Shown here: positions 36,801 to 50,700 of the stretch, in pieces
Layout: each line of letters begins with the position of its first letter
Numbering within the stretch: the first letter of the stretch is position 1
DNA from: Mytilisepta virgata
Lineage: Eukaryota; Mollusca; Bivalvia; Mytilida; Mytilidae
Direction of reading: 5' to 3'
Length of the DNA stretch: 64,000 bases
Assembly: GCA_028015205.1 (NCBI GenBank)
Contig: CM051508.1
Location: forward strand, 10,434,001 to 10,498,000
Made by a program: the position numbers and the translations under genes
Notes under the pieces: generated by a model
Told to the model about the DNA's origin: nothing
Database searches by the model: none
Seen by the model: only the letters and a program-made list of their open reading frames with translations

Positions 36801-39800
36801 GGGAATTATAAACTGAAGACCAATCAATCCAAGTGGAATATTAGCTGAAGTCCAATCCAGGTGGAAAATTAACTCACAACTGCTATGGATAAAATTTAAC
36901 AGGTACCTAATCTATTTTGAATATTAACTCTTACTGATTTCAGTTAACAATGAACTTGAGACTGCTGTAGATGAAAAGTAAAACAAACGACTGATGCTGT
37001 GGAAAATTAATAATTAATAACTGGTGTAGATGGAACATGAAATAGAAAAGAACTGGAAAATTAACTTGTGAATGACGGTGGAAACTTAACTTGTAACTGA
37101 CACTGGTGGAAAATTAATTTGTGATTGACACAGGTGGAAAATTAATTTGTGATTGACACAGGTGGAAAATTACAAAATTCCTGCCTTAAGATTTTGGTTC
37201 ACATTATTTTCAGTAAAAAAGAAATATAATTTGAGGTCATGACCTAATAGGGTTCAGATGCCTAAAAAACTTCAAAACCTGGAATAAAAATATGTTTTCC
37301 TTCACAATTGATTATGAATAGATTCTCCTTCAGGTACGAGTGAGTTGTGGAATTTCCTCAGCCGAGATAGTTAAATTTTCGATTTTCAACATGCAAACAT
37401 AAGCGAGCATGTTAAAATCTAAAATTTAACTATTGAGGATGGAGAAATTCCATAACTCACCAGTAAATTGAAGGAGAATCTGTTTCTCCTATGATTTTCG
37501 ACAAAAACCTCAAGAAAATGTCATTGCTACTTAGTTTGTTTACATATAAGTCATTTCGGGACTTCTCTAGTTTATCGTTCCAATAACTGTAGAAAAAACG
37601 GCAGTAATTCCCACGTAGAAATTTAATCACCGGAAAGTGGTTAAAAATATTATATATAATATTTTTAAACACGTCAAGAGGAGGAGAATTAATGCTACAA
37701 CACTGTACATAAATAAATAAATAAAGAAATAAAGAAACATATACATGCATCTAAAAAAAATCACTGAACTTTCAAAAATTAAAATCCTCACTTGCTGAAT
37801 CCTTTATATACAGTGGCATAGGACCCCTCTCCTAATTGTTCCAGTTTCTGGTAGGAATCCAGTCGACCAAACTGTCCCTGAAAAATCAATCATATTAACA
37901 ATAATAGTACACAAACATTGGTATTTGTTGTTAAAAGATGAAGATATCAAGTGTTAACTTTTATTCATGACAATCTGTGGTTAATTTGGGGTTTTACCAC
38001 AGGCTGCCAAAAATATTCAGCTTGTAACAATAATCATATATACATGTATATGAGATTTTAGCAATATCAAGACATCATGAATAAAATTTATCGTTGGACG
38101 AAAGATTTTTGAGAAAAAAAAGAAGCAGCAAAAAACTAGAATCAACCGTTTTTATAGTTTCATAGTTTCAGGAAAGTAAGAAATTTTTGTCATAAATTTA
38201 TCCATCATAAGCCAAATTTAGCACTAATAATACTTTAAGCAACGAATCACTTTTAGATAAAAACACGTACCCCATAACTGGAGGTCCGCTTTGGTGAAAA
38301 TTGCTTCATGTAACGATGACCTTCCGACCTTGGTCGTTCGTTTTTATTATCACCGTCTTCTAGATCAATCTGATCTAACATGTCACCAGCCGAGTGGTGA
38401 CGTTTTACTGGTGCATGGCTCTTGGCTAAAATACAACACACTTTGAATAAGTACAGATAAGTAAAAATTAAAATAAGGTTTAACTTAACCCTTGCCATGA
38501 CCCCTAACTCAGACAACTCTCTGTATCTATTAAAATTAATTTTTGACTAAAAACAAGCAAAATCCCATTTAGTTAAGCCCTTCTGTCATGATCCAGCTTA
38601 CATTTAAGGTACCTTAAGTCAGTGATTGGGGATCATTGTAGGATTGATGCTATGCTTCATAAAATTATTTTTTAAATGTTTTTGTCATCGATAACAATTT
38701 TTTTTTCCTTTTTGCCATTAGAAATAACACGTATAGTTTGTATTGCAAAGATAAAGTAATGAGAAATTAAATTAATTACTGCAAGTTTTAATTATTGTAA
38801 AGTTCATCCATTTGAATTTTTTCCAACAAAAAAAAATTATGTTAATTTATGAATTAACAATAAATTATTTCCTATATTTTTTTTTTAATGTTAAAATACA
38901 TGCTACTTACTTGATGTGGTTTTGATGTTTTTTGATGGTCGACCAAGCGTGTGATATCCACCTTCATGGTAATTTGCAGGAGTGAGACCATTCGTTATAA
39001 TTCCATAATCATCACTTAGACCACATCGGCTGAGGGCAAGGTTAGGCGGAACAGTTGAATAGGTGACATCACTGTTCTTTGTAGGATCTGACTAAAATAC
39101 AATCCATCGAATTAAAAGAAACACTAGAATAAAAGTATAGCCCAAAAGAAGTATTCCTAACACTGATTTATCAAAGAATCGAAAAATAGTTTTTAAAGTA
39201 TCGGGACCACAATAGATCAAGACCGTCAATTATATTTCTTTTTGACCAAAATAGCTTGAACCTAGTGTTTAATGCAGGGATTATGAATATATATCTTTCT
39301 CAAATTAAAACACAGTTCATTTTTGTATTCGGCATCTATGAAAATAAGTTACGTATACTGAATTTCGGATAACTACCAAGGTCATTCACATGGCCATTAC
39401 CTGATATGGAACATACTAGAAGAATCATGTGGTGATTTTTGGCCCAGATACCTTATATAATTCTAATATCTTCATCTTTTTCATGTTTATTTTCAATTTT
39501 TGGTACATGTTAGTTGTCTCCCATTTACAGAGTTATCTGCTCATTAAGGAATGTGTCTTCCATAGATATCAATGTTGCAAAATATTTTTTTCTTCCTAAC
39601 AATATCCTCTTCCCACATTAATGATATGATTTTGCCAATATTTTCCAATAATTTTCAAAGCCTGGTGAAGGCCTTCCCCAAATCCATTTCCTCGGAAAAA
39701 TTAAAAGAATTTTTTGTCCTTTATGTTCAATACAAAACACCTACTGTCAAGAAAGATAACTCATGCATATGGGAGACAACTACAGTATCTGCAAACCGTG

Positions 39801-42800
39801 AATAGTTAGTCAAGTCAAATTTCTTTTTTCAAAATTGATTACAGTATAAAATTTATTTTCTCTCAAGGCAGGACAATAATATACATGTAATATTACCGAG
39901 TTAATTAAAATTGTTTGGACACACTTTTCCAGAAAATTATAAAAATCTAAGCTTCAACCAGAGATTTTAATTTTTTTTACTGGTACAGAAGGTCAGGGTT
40001 AATATTGAAAGAAGCACAATTTGACTGGAAAAATTAGTCACCCTTAATTAATCAGCTGTTATTATGGCCTACTTACTTTATATATATTACATGACTATAT
40101 TTTTTCTATTCTGTGATTGGCTGAGAATTGTTTTAAAGGTCTTGAGTACTGGTGTTAGTAACTGAGTGTAATTTAGTGCAAGAATTCTGCTCTCACGGCT
40201 ATGTGAATAAAATAGATCCTGACCAGCCAATCCGAATTTAATAGTGACCAATTTGTTCTTAAAATAGAAAGTGAAAGTAAATTTTCCAATTCATGTAATA
40301 AAACAATTACTGGCTATGCATTAGGTCGCTATCAGGATTAATCAACACTTGAAAATGTCTATTCACCTCAACTAAAGGCTCGCCGAATATTAAATTTTCT
40401 TGGGTCGATAAATCATAATAGCAACCTTCTACAAAATCAGTAATAGTATAATAATGTTGGATAAAATTGTTTTTTGGTGTGTTTGGGTGAACTGAGTTCC
40501 GAGCCACCGAGATTTGACTGTTCTGGGTTTGGCTTGACAGTGATGCATACATGTAGGAAGATGTTTATAAATACTAAAAACTGCCCGTATACCTGGATAG
40601 GTTGTTAAACAATAAAAATCACCATTTAGACTATTCACCCATTAAACACACACCCTATTCCCATCCCTAAATTTAAGTATGAATGAACAAAAATTAAGAT
40701 AAGAAAATATATATTATAATTACCTCCTGATCACTCTCTTGAATGGTATCTTCTTTCGAGATGGCTGCAAAGAAATTAAATATATAAGGATTCTTAAAAT
40801 ACTCAGAAATGTTTATAGCATTTACATAATCTTTGTTTACTTAAAAGACCACTCAATCCTTTTACAGATAAGAAATCAATTAAATTATATGAATCAGCAT
40901 CTCCACAGGAAACCAATACAGATTCTTTATTTCAAATATTGGTAAAATACTCTATAGATTAATTACAATGATTGTATATATTAGTTTTTCAGTAAAACAC
41001 TAGGTGCAGCAGTGGTAGGATACATCAATTGTAAACAGAACATCTGGTACCCAGTTATTAAAGAGACATGTGCTAAATAATTTGTGATCCAGTCCAGAAC
41101 CTGCTCTCTGAAAAACATCTCCATTTGGCATTAGTTTAAGTGACTATTTTCAGCAGTCAGGAAATAATAATGGAACTTTTTTTTCAGATTTGGATGAAAA
41201 TTTTTAAAATAACGCTATTTTAAATTTGATTTTTCCGAGAATGGAAGAAATTATCTGACAATTAATCAGAAATTCAGTTAAAAATTTCTACTTATAAAAT
41301 TTACAGCAGTATATATTATTGTTAAGTATTCTAAGACTTGTAAAAAGACAGTAATTCCCCAAAGTTTCAAATAAAAGTTCACAAAATTTGAATACAGAAA
41401 CTGCATTAAACTGTATCTTAAAACTGCTGTGTTTAAGTTTATCCAATCAAATCAAATGCCTTTAAAAAATTTAAACTTGATGAACATAGTACATACAGTA
41501 CAATAGCAATCAATTAAGGCCAAAGAAAATAATTCCGAATTTCTGGTAACACAATCAACCCAAATTTTCAATGCCTACCCTGAAGTTTTTTTGCCATTTT
41601 TTTAATAACACATACATGTTTGGAAGAGACACAGTTAAGTAATTTCTCAACCTAATAAAACTATAAATTTTTGACAAAAATTTTTTTTTTTAATTGGTTA
41701 CCAACCAACCTTAATTTTTAAAAGCATATTACCATGATTACTAGCTATATAGAAGCACAAGATTATTTTTTTTACTTTGGCCTGAAATTTGCCAGGTAAT
41801 ACTGGTTTTTTTTTTTTAGTGTGATGTACATGCATCATTTATTCATAATTAGAGACCAATAATTTGATTTTTAGGGGGGCAAAAGGGGGGTAATCTCAGA
41901 TCATGCATGCATGAATTAAGGGGTATCCATGATTTTTTTTTCTTTCCAAAATTCAGAATTATCACAATCAGAGACTTTTTTCAATTAAATTATGGCACCT
42001 AAAGATTTGCTACAAGTTTTTTCCTAGTCTACCAAAAGAAACAAGTGAGGTTAGGTTTGCTGAGGAAATGACAACCTTGCTGTGAACAAAGTTGACAATC
42101 AATACCCCCAGCTCCTGTCATATAAGAAACCGCTAATTTTATTATAGAAAGAAATTAAAAATTAAATGGGCACAGATACATTATAACAGTGTTCAACTGG
42201 GTATAACTGAACAAAATAATTCTTAAAAGGAGACATAATTTTGGTATTTTTTATTATACAATATGAAAGAATATCTTTTTTTCCATTATTTATAAATTTT
42301 TTCTCTTTTTTTCTGATTTTTTTAAATTCTGATTTTTTTTCTATTAAAAATTGGGGGAAAGACAGAATTTTTAAGTCTAAAATGGTATTAAATTATTGGA
42401 AAAAGTATTGGACCAGGACATACTTCGCATGCGCACATCTACGTACTAGGATCTAACAGTATGCAAAGTTTAATTAACCTCTGATAAGGAATGTTTGAGA
42501 AACTGGGGGTACAAAAAAATAGTCAAATAGTTTTTTCCCTAATTGGCAGATAACACTTGTTCTCAGGTGAAAAACAAATATTATTTATCTATATTATAAA
42601 TAAATAAAATCTCATTATATACGCCCTTCACCTTTCAACCATTGCCAATTTTCACAGCTGCTTTGTTGATTGAGAAATAATGATTTCCTCACTGTAGGCA
42701 AAATTCTTATAACATCAACTGCTGAAAATAATCACTTGTAAACAGTTTTTTTGGCACTCAATCTGTCAGAGCTAGAAGGTATGAAGGAATTATGAAATTC

Positions 42801-45800
42801 TCTTGTGAATAACTCATTGTTTAGCCTAATTTCAGGTGTAAACAACAAAAGGTTCACACTTAGAAGACAGAAAATAATTCAACTCAAAAGATTCTTTTGT
42901 GTAGATAAAAAACAACTTATTCGTACGGTGGATGACACTTGACCCTAGATATTTGAATTCAAAGGCCAAAAAGTACATGTATACCAAATTATATAATATT
43001 CTCTTTTCTAACATGGTTTTCTCACGGTTGGAGGGGTGTGGTATTCAACACATGTGTTTTTTAAATTCAATAAAAAAATTAATGTATGCTGAATTTGTAC
43101 AGCAAAACAGATGTCAAGTGTGTTTTTTCTTTAAAGAATTATAATTGTATTTTCATTAAATTAATTTTTTTTCTATCTATTTATTTTATTCTTATTTTTT
43201 CCCACTGACAAAAATTATTTCATAAAAAATTTCCCCTTTGTTTCAATGAAATTTAAACTGGAAATTTCTTATCAAATCAAATCAAATTTTATTGTCATAT
43301 AAATCATACTGATTTATGACACATATAAACAAAATACATACTATAGTATTATTGCATAAGGTTTTCCATATCGGCTTCGCCTCAGTCCAATATGACTTGC
43401 CTCGGACCAATAACTAAGCCAATATGGAAAACCTTGCGCAATTATACCTTTATTGACTAACCAGTCCAATATGTCGTATTGACTAGTCCAATATGATACT
43501 TAAATGCCTAACCAGTCCAATATGTCATATTGACTAGTCAATACATGTACGGCATATTGGACGGGTATGTGTCGTATTGGCATACTTTGACATTTTGTAT
43601 TGTATTGACAGGTTTTATCATATTTAGGCTGATATTCTATTGTTAGTCAATAATAGCAAGTATGAACATACGAAATCTAAATCAATAAAATTACATTTGT
43701 TTATACATGTAGGTCCCCTGTCCTCAGTGCTAATGACCTTTTTAAAAAGGAACCAGTTTTTTCTACTTGCTGGAGTGTTAATGGATTCGAAATATAATGA
43801 ATTTTTTCTTTATCACCTTTAAGATAAAAATTAATTGAAGGGTTTTCTGTTTTATCAGCCTGCAGTAAAAGAGAACAACAAATGATTATTTCCATAATGA
43901 AAATTAAAATAAATTTATAATATATGTTCTTATATAATACTGTGTATTTATCTTTTTGCTGCATCATAATGAGCAACCAGAGTGAGTTATCTTTTCCTAA
44001 CCAATGTAGGTAAGGGAGATAATTAAATTCTCTCCCTTTTGTCCTGAGGCTGAAAGGGAGACAAATTTATTATCTCCCTTACCTACATTGGCTACATACT
44101 CTAACTCACTCTGGTTTCTCATTACTAACTTTGATTTAACCTAAATTTCCCAATTACTGGTCTATGTCAATATCATATATAAGGCATCAACAAAACTCAT
44201 GTCTTACAATGAGGCCATGCTAAACAAGATTTGACACACAAAAATGTCTCGCCTGTCGTGTATTTCTAATGAAAGTAAATGCTGTCAGACATATTGCATA
44301 CAGTATTCGAAAAACAGGCCAAAACACAAAAACTCAACTATAACCACTGAACCATGAAAATAAGGTCAAGGTCAGATGACACCTGCCAGCTGGACATGTA
44401 CGCCTTACAATCCTGCCATACACCAAATATAGTAGACCTATTGCAAAAAGTATTCGAAAAAACAGGCCAAAACACAAAAACTGAACTATAACCACTGAAC
44501 ATGAAAATGAGGTCAAGGTCAGATGACACCTGCCAGTTGGACATGTACACCTTACAATCCTTCCATACACCAAATATAGTAGACCTATTGCATACAGTAT
44601 TCGAAAAACAAGCCAAAACACAAAAACTTAACTATAACCACTGAACCATGAAAATGAGGTCAAGGTCAGATGACACCTGCCAGTTGGACATGTACACCTT
44701 ACAATCCTTCCATACACCAAATATAGTAGACCTATTGCTTATAGTATCTGAGATATGGACTTGACCACCAAAACTTAACCTTGTTCACTGATCCTTGAAA
44801 TTGGGTCGAGGTCAATTGAAAACTGTCTGACGGGGATGAGGACTTTGTAAGGTACGCACATACCAAATATAGTTATCCTATTACTCATAATAAGAGAGAA
44901 ATTAACATTACAAAAAGTCTTAACTTTTTTTTTAAGTAGTCACTGAACCATGAAAATGAGGTCAAGGACAATGTACATATGACAGACGGAAACTTCGTAA
45001 CATAAGGCATCTATATACAAAGTATAAAGCATCCAGGTCTCCCACCATCTAAAATATAAAGCTATTAAGAAGTGAGTTAACGCCGCCGCCGCCGGATCAC
45101 CATCCCTATGTCGAGCTTTCTGCGACTAAAGTCGCAGGCTCGACAAAAAAATTATCCTACAACTCTGCTATGTGAGCAACCAAAATGCAAGGACTGTACA
45201 TTGTATATTTAAAAGTGATATACAGTCACTAAATGTATATCAATTTTACTTTGATTTCACAGTACAAAACCTTGCATTTTACTTATCATGTCATAAAATG
45301 CTTTTGATGTTGCATGCTCCAATGCAAACATTTGCTGTTTTCCAGTTTTTTTGACAGATTTTAGGTCGCAGGATAAACAGAATATGTGAACATTCTCTCT
45401 GAATATAAAATTTATTCGAACTTGCATTTCTACGAGTTTCTAGGCTGTCCTAGCTGTTCAAGATGTCCTACATGTAATAAATTTTATATTCCGAGACAAT
45501 GCACACACAATCTATATAAACATGTATGTATTTACATGTATCATTTTATGGTTTCTTTCTTATGAAAAATTATGGTTGGTAGGTGGGCACATTTTTAAAA
45601 AAAAAATTTTTTGGGGGAGGGGGGAGGGAGAGAATAAATTTTTGTGCCCTAGCTATGGAACAATTTTTTGGTTTTCGATGGTTTTGTAAAAAATTTACTA
45701 CGGGCATAAAGCATTAGGGTCTGTAGGGAACACTTTTTATTTGATTTGACAAAGTCAACAGGACAAGATGTCAAACTTTGTATCTTAACTTTAAATAAAA

Positions 45801-47738
45801 CATAATCCAATTTGTCTGTTCAACTTTGGTTTATAATACTGAACATTACAGTAAATTCTATACTAAGGTATTTGACCTAATTAGTGCCCTTGCTCCTATA
45901 AGTGCCCCTGCTATACTAAATCTATGAATTTTAAATTGATGAAACACAGCTACATTGTAGACCTTGGAAAATATATAAATTAAGTAATTTATTGACCTAA
46001 TTAAAGAACCTTTGTGAGCACGCTCACATACCCCACGTCTTTATATTGTCACTAGAGAAACAAAATCTCACTTCACAAGTAAAATGAACACAATCAAATG
46101 CTTACCTTCACATATTTATCCTAATGTAAATGGCAACATGTTGGGAAATTTAAATTCCAAGCGAGAGGAGTCAACAGTAATAGTATAGTGAGGCAAATAA
46201 GTTCAAAGGGGTGTAACTCCTAGAAAAAAAATTGAATCGTAATTTCCTGTCGATATGCACATCTACGTAGTATGTCCTTATTACCTGAAAAGGTTACATG
46301 AAATTCTGTTGTGTGGTTTGAGAGGAGTTGCGATGACAAACTGTTGCAGTAGTACATTAAAGTAAATAAGTTCAAAGGGGCGTAACTCCTAGAAAAAAAA
46401 TTGAATCACAATTTCCTGTCGATATGCACATCTACGTAGTATGTCCTTATTATCTGAAAAGGTTTCTAGAAATTCTGTTGTGTGGTTTGAGAGGAGTTGC
46501 GATGACAAACTGTTGCAGTAGTACATTAAAGTCAATAAGTTCAAAGGGGCGTAACTCCTAGAAAAACAATTGAATTGCAACTTCCTGTCGATATGCACAT
46601 CTACGTAGTATGTCCTTATTATCTGAAAAGGTTTCATGAAATTCTGTTGTGTGGTTTGAGAGGAGTTGCGATGACAAACCGTTGCAGTAGTACATTAAAG
46701 TAAATTAGTTCAAAGGGGTGTAACTCCTGGAAAAAAAATTGAATCGTAATTTCCTGTCAATATGCACATCTACGTAGTATGTCCTTATTATCTGAAAAGG
46801 TTTCATGAAATTCTGTTGTGTGGTTTGAGAGGAGTTGCGATGACAAACTGTTGCAGTAGTACATTAAAATAAATAAGTTCAAAGGGGCGTAACTCCTAGA
46901 AAAAAAATTGAATCGAAATTTCCTGTCGATATGCACATCTACGTAGTATGTCCTTATTATCTGAAAAGGTTTCATGAAATTCTATTGTGTGGTTTGAGAG
47001 TAGTTGCGATGACAAACTGTTGCAGTAGTACATTAAAGTAAATAAGTTCAAAGGGGTGTAACTCCTAGAAAAAAAATTGAATCGCAATTTCCTGTCGATA
47101 TGCACATCTATGTAGTATGTCCTTATTATCTGAAAAGGTTTCATGAAATTCTGTTGTGTGGTTTGAGAGGAGTTGCGATGACAAACTGTTGCAGTAGTAC
47201 ATTAAAGTAAATAAGTTCAAAGGGGCGTAACTCCTAGAAAAAAAATTGAATCGCAATTTCCTGTCGATATGCACATCTACGTAGTATGTCCTTATTATCT
47301 GAAAAGGTTTCATGAAATTCTGTTGTGTGGTTTGAGAGGAGTTGTGATGACAAACTGTTGCAGTAGTACATTAAAGTAAATAAGTTCAAAGGGGTGTAAC
47401 TCCTAGAAAAAAAATTGAATCGCAATTTCCTGTCGATATGCACATCTACGTAGTATGTTCTTATTATCTGAAAAGGTTTCATGAAATTCTGTTGTGTGGT
47501 TTGAGAGGAGTTGCGATGACAAACTGTTGCAGTAGTACATTAAAGTAAATAAGTTCAAAGGGGTGTAACTCCTAGAAAAAAAATTGAATCGCAATTTCCT
47601 GTCGATATGCACAACTACATAGTATGTCCTTATTATCTAAAAAGGTTTCGTGAAATTCTGTTGTGTGGTTTGAGAGGAGTTGCGATGACAAGAAACAGGA
47701 CTGACGGACTGACGGAATGACGGACTGACGGACAGACG

Positions 47739-47794
<56 letters not shown>

Positions 47795-50700
47795 AGCTAT
47801 AAACCTGCAGGGTAAAAAATTCATTCATGTTGCATGTTATTATAACCATAGCAACAGAATTCAAACCTAAATGCACACCACAATATGATAATTATGAAAT
47901 AACAACATCTTTCAATAATCATTCAGGAAGTTTCTATAATTTTTCATTCAAGTTTAAAGTTTGCAAGTTTGGGAATAAACATATATATAATATATGTACA
48001 ATATCGGAAAATATACAATTTATTCCTACAAGCCTTAGAAACAAGTAAAAATGTGAGGTTAACCAGTGTATCCTGCAATTATAAATTGTAATCTTTTATC
48101 CAGAAAAGTCATGAAAATGGACTATTTCTAACCTATTTTCAGAAAGCTATTTTTGGCACTTAATCTAGGGATAACATGATGTCATAAATACAGTGATCAA
48201 CTAGCACACAATACAAACTTTCATTGCAAGTGAAGACAAGATTTTTTTATTTCTTATTTGTACTCATTAACGGGTTGAAATTTCCTTGACACACTCACTT
48301 GCCCATTGCTTTTCAGTTTGGAAAATTTACTATCATGTATGGTCAGAATACTAGTCAAGAACTTGCAGGGTACTACAATTTACCAGCTTTGGTATGTTCA
48401 GTTCGCTTTTGCTAGGATTTTATATTAGCCATCTAAAAACAGCGATCTCTACTCCATTTTGAAATCATTAGTGCCACGCACAGAATATATCACTAAATAT
48501 GATAGTCGACCACAAAAATCTCTTAACCGGGGCAATGGGCTAGTGATATTTTGAACCCTCTGCTCATGTTGATATCAGTCAGGCAACTAAAACAAGAAAT
48601 TAGCTGTAAAATTCTGACAGCAAACACATGTTGCGTCTATCACTGTTTGGAACTACATGTATCCACTTGCCGACCCAACCGTTGGGAAAACTGGTCAAAA
48701 ATGAACAAAAACTCAATTTTGCTTACTTTTGGAAATATCTCTCAACAGTCTATGCCAAAGACCTTTCCGCCACCAAGACCTGCTTTTGTGCTGGTTAGAA
48801 ACATCTTTTAGACCAACTCAATATTACTGTATTAAAACAAGATCTCAATAATTTACATAAAATGTAACTACACTCAAAGCTTTATGCTACAAGGTAGTGG
48901 CTAAAGACACAGTGACACTGTGCCAATGATTTTCAATTTTTTTTAAAAAGATTTCTAGATACCTCTCAAATCGTGTGAACAATTCTACACTACATGGATA
49001 TAGATCTCAAATTGATTCAATTTATACAGGAATTCATATAGGCTAATTAGTGAAGTTTTGCAGTAATAACATCAGATTTCTGTTTACCAAAGACTTAAGA
49101 TTACATAATTCTTGTAAAATTGAAATGAAGTTGCTTCTCATATGTTACCACAGTAATTAAATTCTAAAGTTCAACACTTCACTTCATTTATCTGAAATTC
49201 ATAATTGTCAATAAAATTGACAAAATTAAGAAATTATGTAATTCTTTATGTCCCTTGTTATCAATATAGCCAATCAAACCTGATTTATAGAATTTCATCT
49301 GTCAAGAAAATTGGGCAAGTATAAGAGGATTTCATTTTTTCTTTTATATTAAACCAAATCGAAGTGACAACAATAAATTCCACAGGAAATGAATGTGGAA
49401 ATTGCAATGTACAGGGGAAAAAATTGAGGCGAGACCATTTTTAAGGGTGGGCAGGGATGTATATTATCTACATACATGTATAACAATTAATTTTTTTAAT
49501 TCGCCCAAGCTTATTGATACAAAAGGGTATCAACTGATCTTTTCTAATTCCCATTTCACTGAATTCGAAAATTCATGCTTTTAATTCACAGAGGAAAACT
49601 AGAATCACACAATATAAAATGAATTACATGTATATTGGACTTCAAAAAGCTGTGTGATTGACAGCAAACCAAATTTTCCGTCATCAGTTTGGAGCCGCCC
49701 ATCAGCCCTGTCTGCCATCACAAAACTAATAACCATTTTTAAAAACTTTTTTAATGTACTTTTTGGCTCCTTCATATTTTTTCGATTTTTATATTCTGTC
49801 AATTATCCAATTATATCATAGTTCAGAAATTTACACCAACATACCTGTCAGTCAGTCAATTAGCTAGGTGATAAACTCAAGAGATACCAAGATTTCTGAG
49901 CCAAAATATTTCAATAGGTCAGAGCTGTTTATGTCAATTAACTTAATCACATCAAATGTTTTATTGCACAAGACTACAACACTTATCTCCGCTTTATGAA
50001 TAAATTATATATTATCTTGGGCAATAACTACATTGTACTTGCCTGAACATTTATCCTTTGAAATTTCTATCACTTTATTCACAGATTGGACCACAGAGAT
50101 ATATCTGGCAATTTCTTACGATTGATCAAGTTTCTAGGTCAACTCAAAATATGCTTTTGAAACAAGATCAGGCAAACTGACCACATTTACAGGGCAACTT
50201 AAATTTCCTTTTGTCGGACCACTTCTCTAGAGGTAAGGCAAGGTCAAAAACAAAATGGCAATCTACTTGCCTGTATTGCCCTCTGCATGAACCTCTTTTG
50301 GTTAGTTTTCTATTCGACATTTGTACATGTACATCATGCCCATACAAAACTGCTAAATAGTCACCTACCTGCTCATAAGCAAAACTTTGTTGAGGTAGAA
50401 GGATGAGACACAAGAGCCTTTTGAAAGCCCTGGTTCATGTATTTATGTTCAACCATATTCTCAATTTTGTTATGACATCATAAAACAGTATTGTTTATGT
50501 CATTTGATAACAAGTGACATAATATATATTATCAACTATCCGTATTTATAATTTATTTAGTACTAAATACAGTCTTTCTTATCTGCATATTTGATAAAAG
50601 GAGTTGCTTTTGCTCCTATATCATGCTTATTCTGAATCACATACCCAGTATCATGCTTATCCTGAATCACATACCTAGTATAACAACCCCTGTATTGCAA

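Noticed and set aside
35600..36890. 28-bp repeats resembling a CRISPR array
   Set aside because: No unique spacers; units directly abut and vary gradually, as in a minisatellite.
38253..38516. 87-codon minus-strand frame as a separate small gene
   Set aside because: It is kinase exon E5 read on through its acceptor and donor; the part outside the splice sites shows no conservation.
46389..47612. Series of 69-82 codon minus-strand frames as a gene family
   Set aside because: They are one frame repeated every 169 bp in a mobile element; each overlaps the next in another phase.
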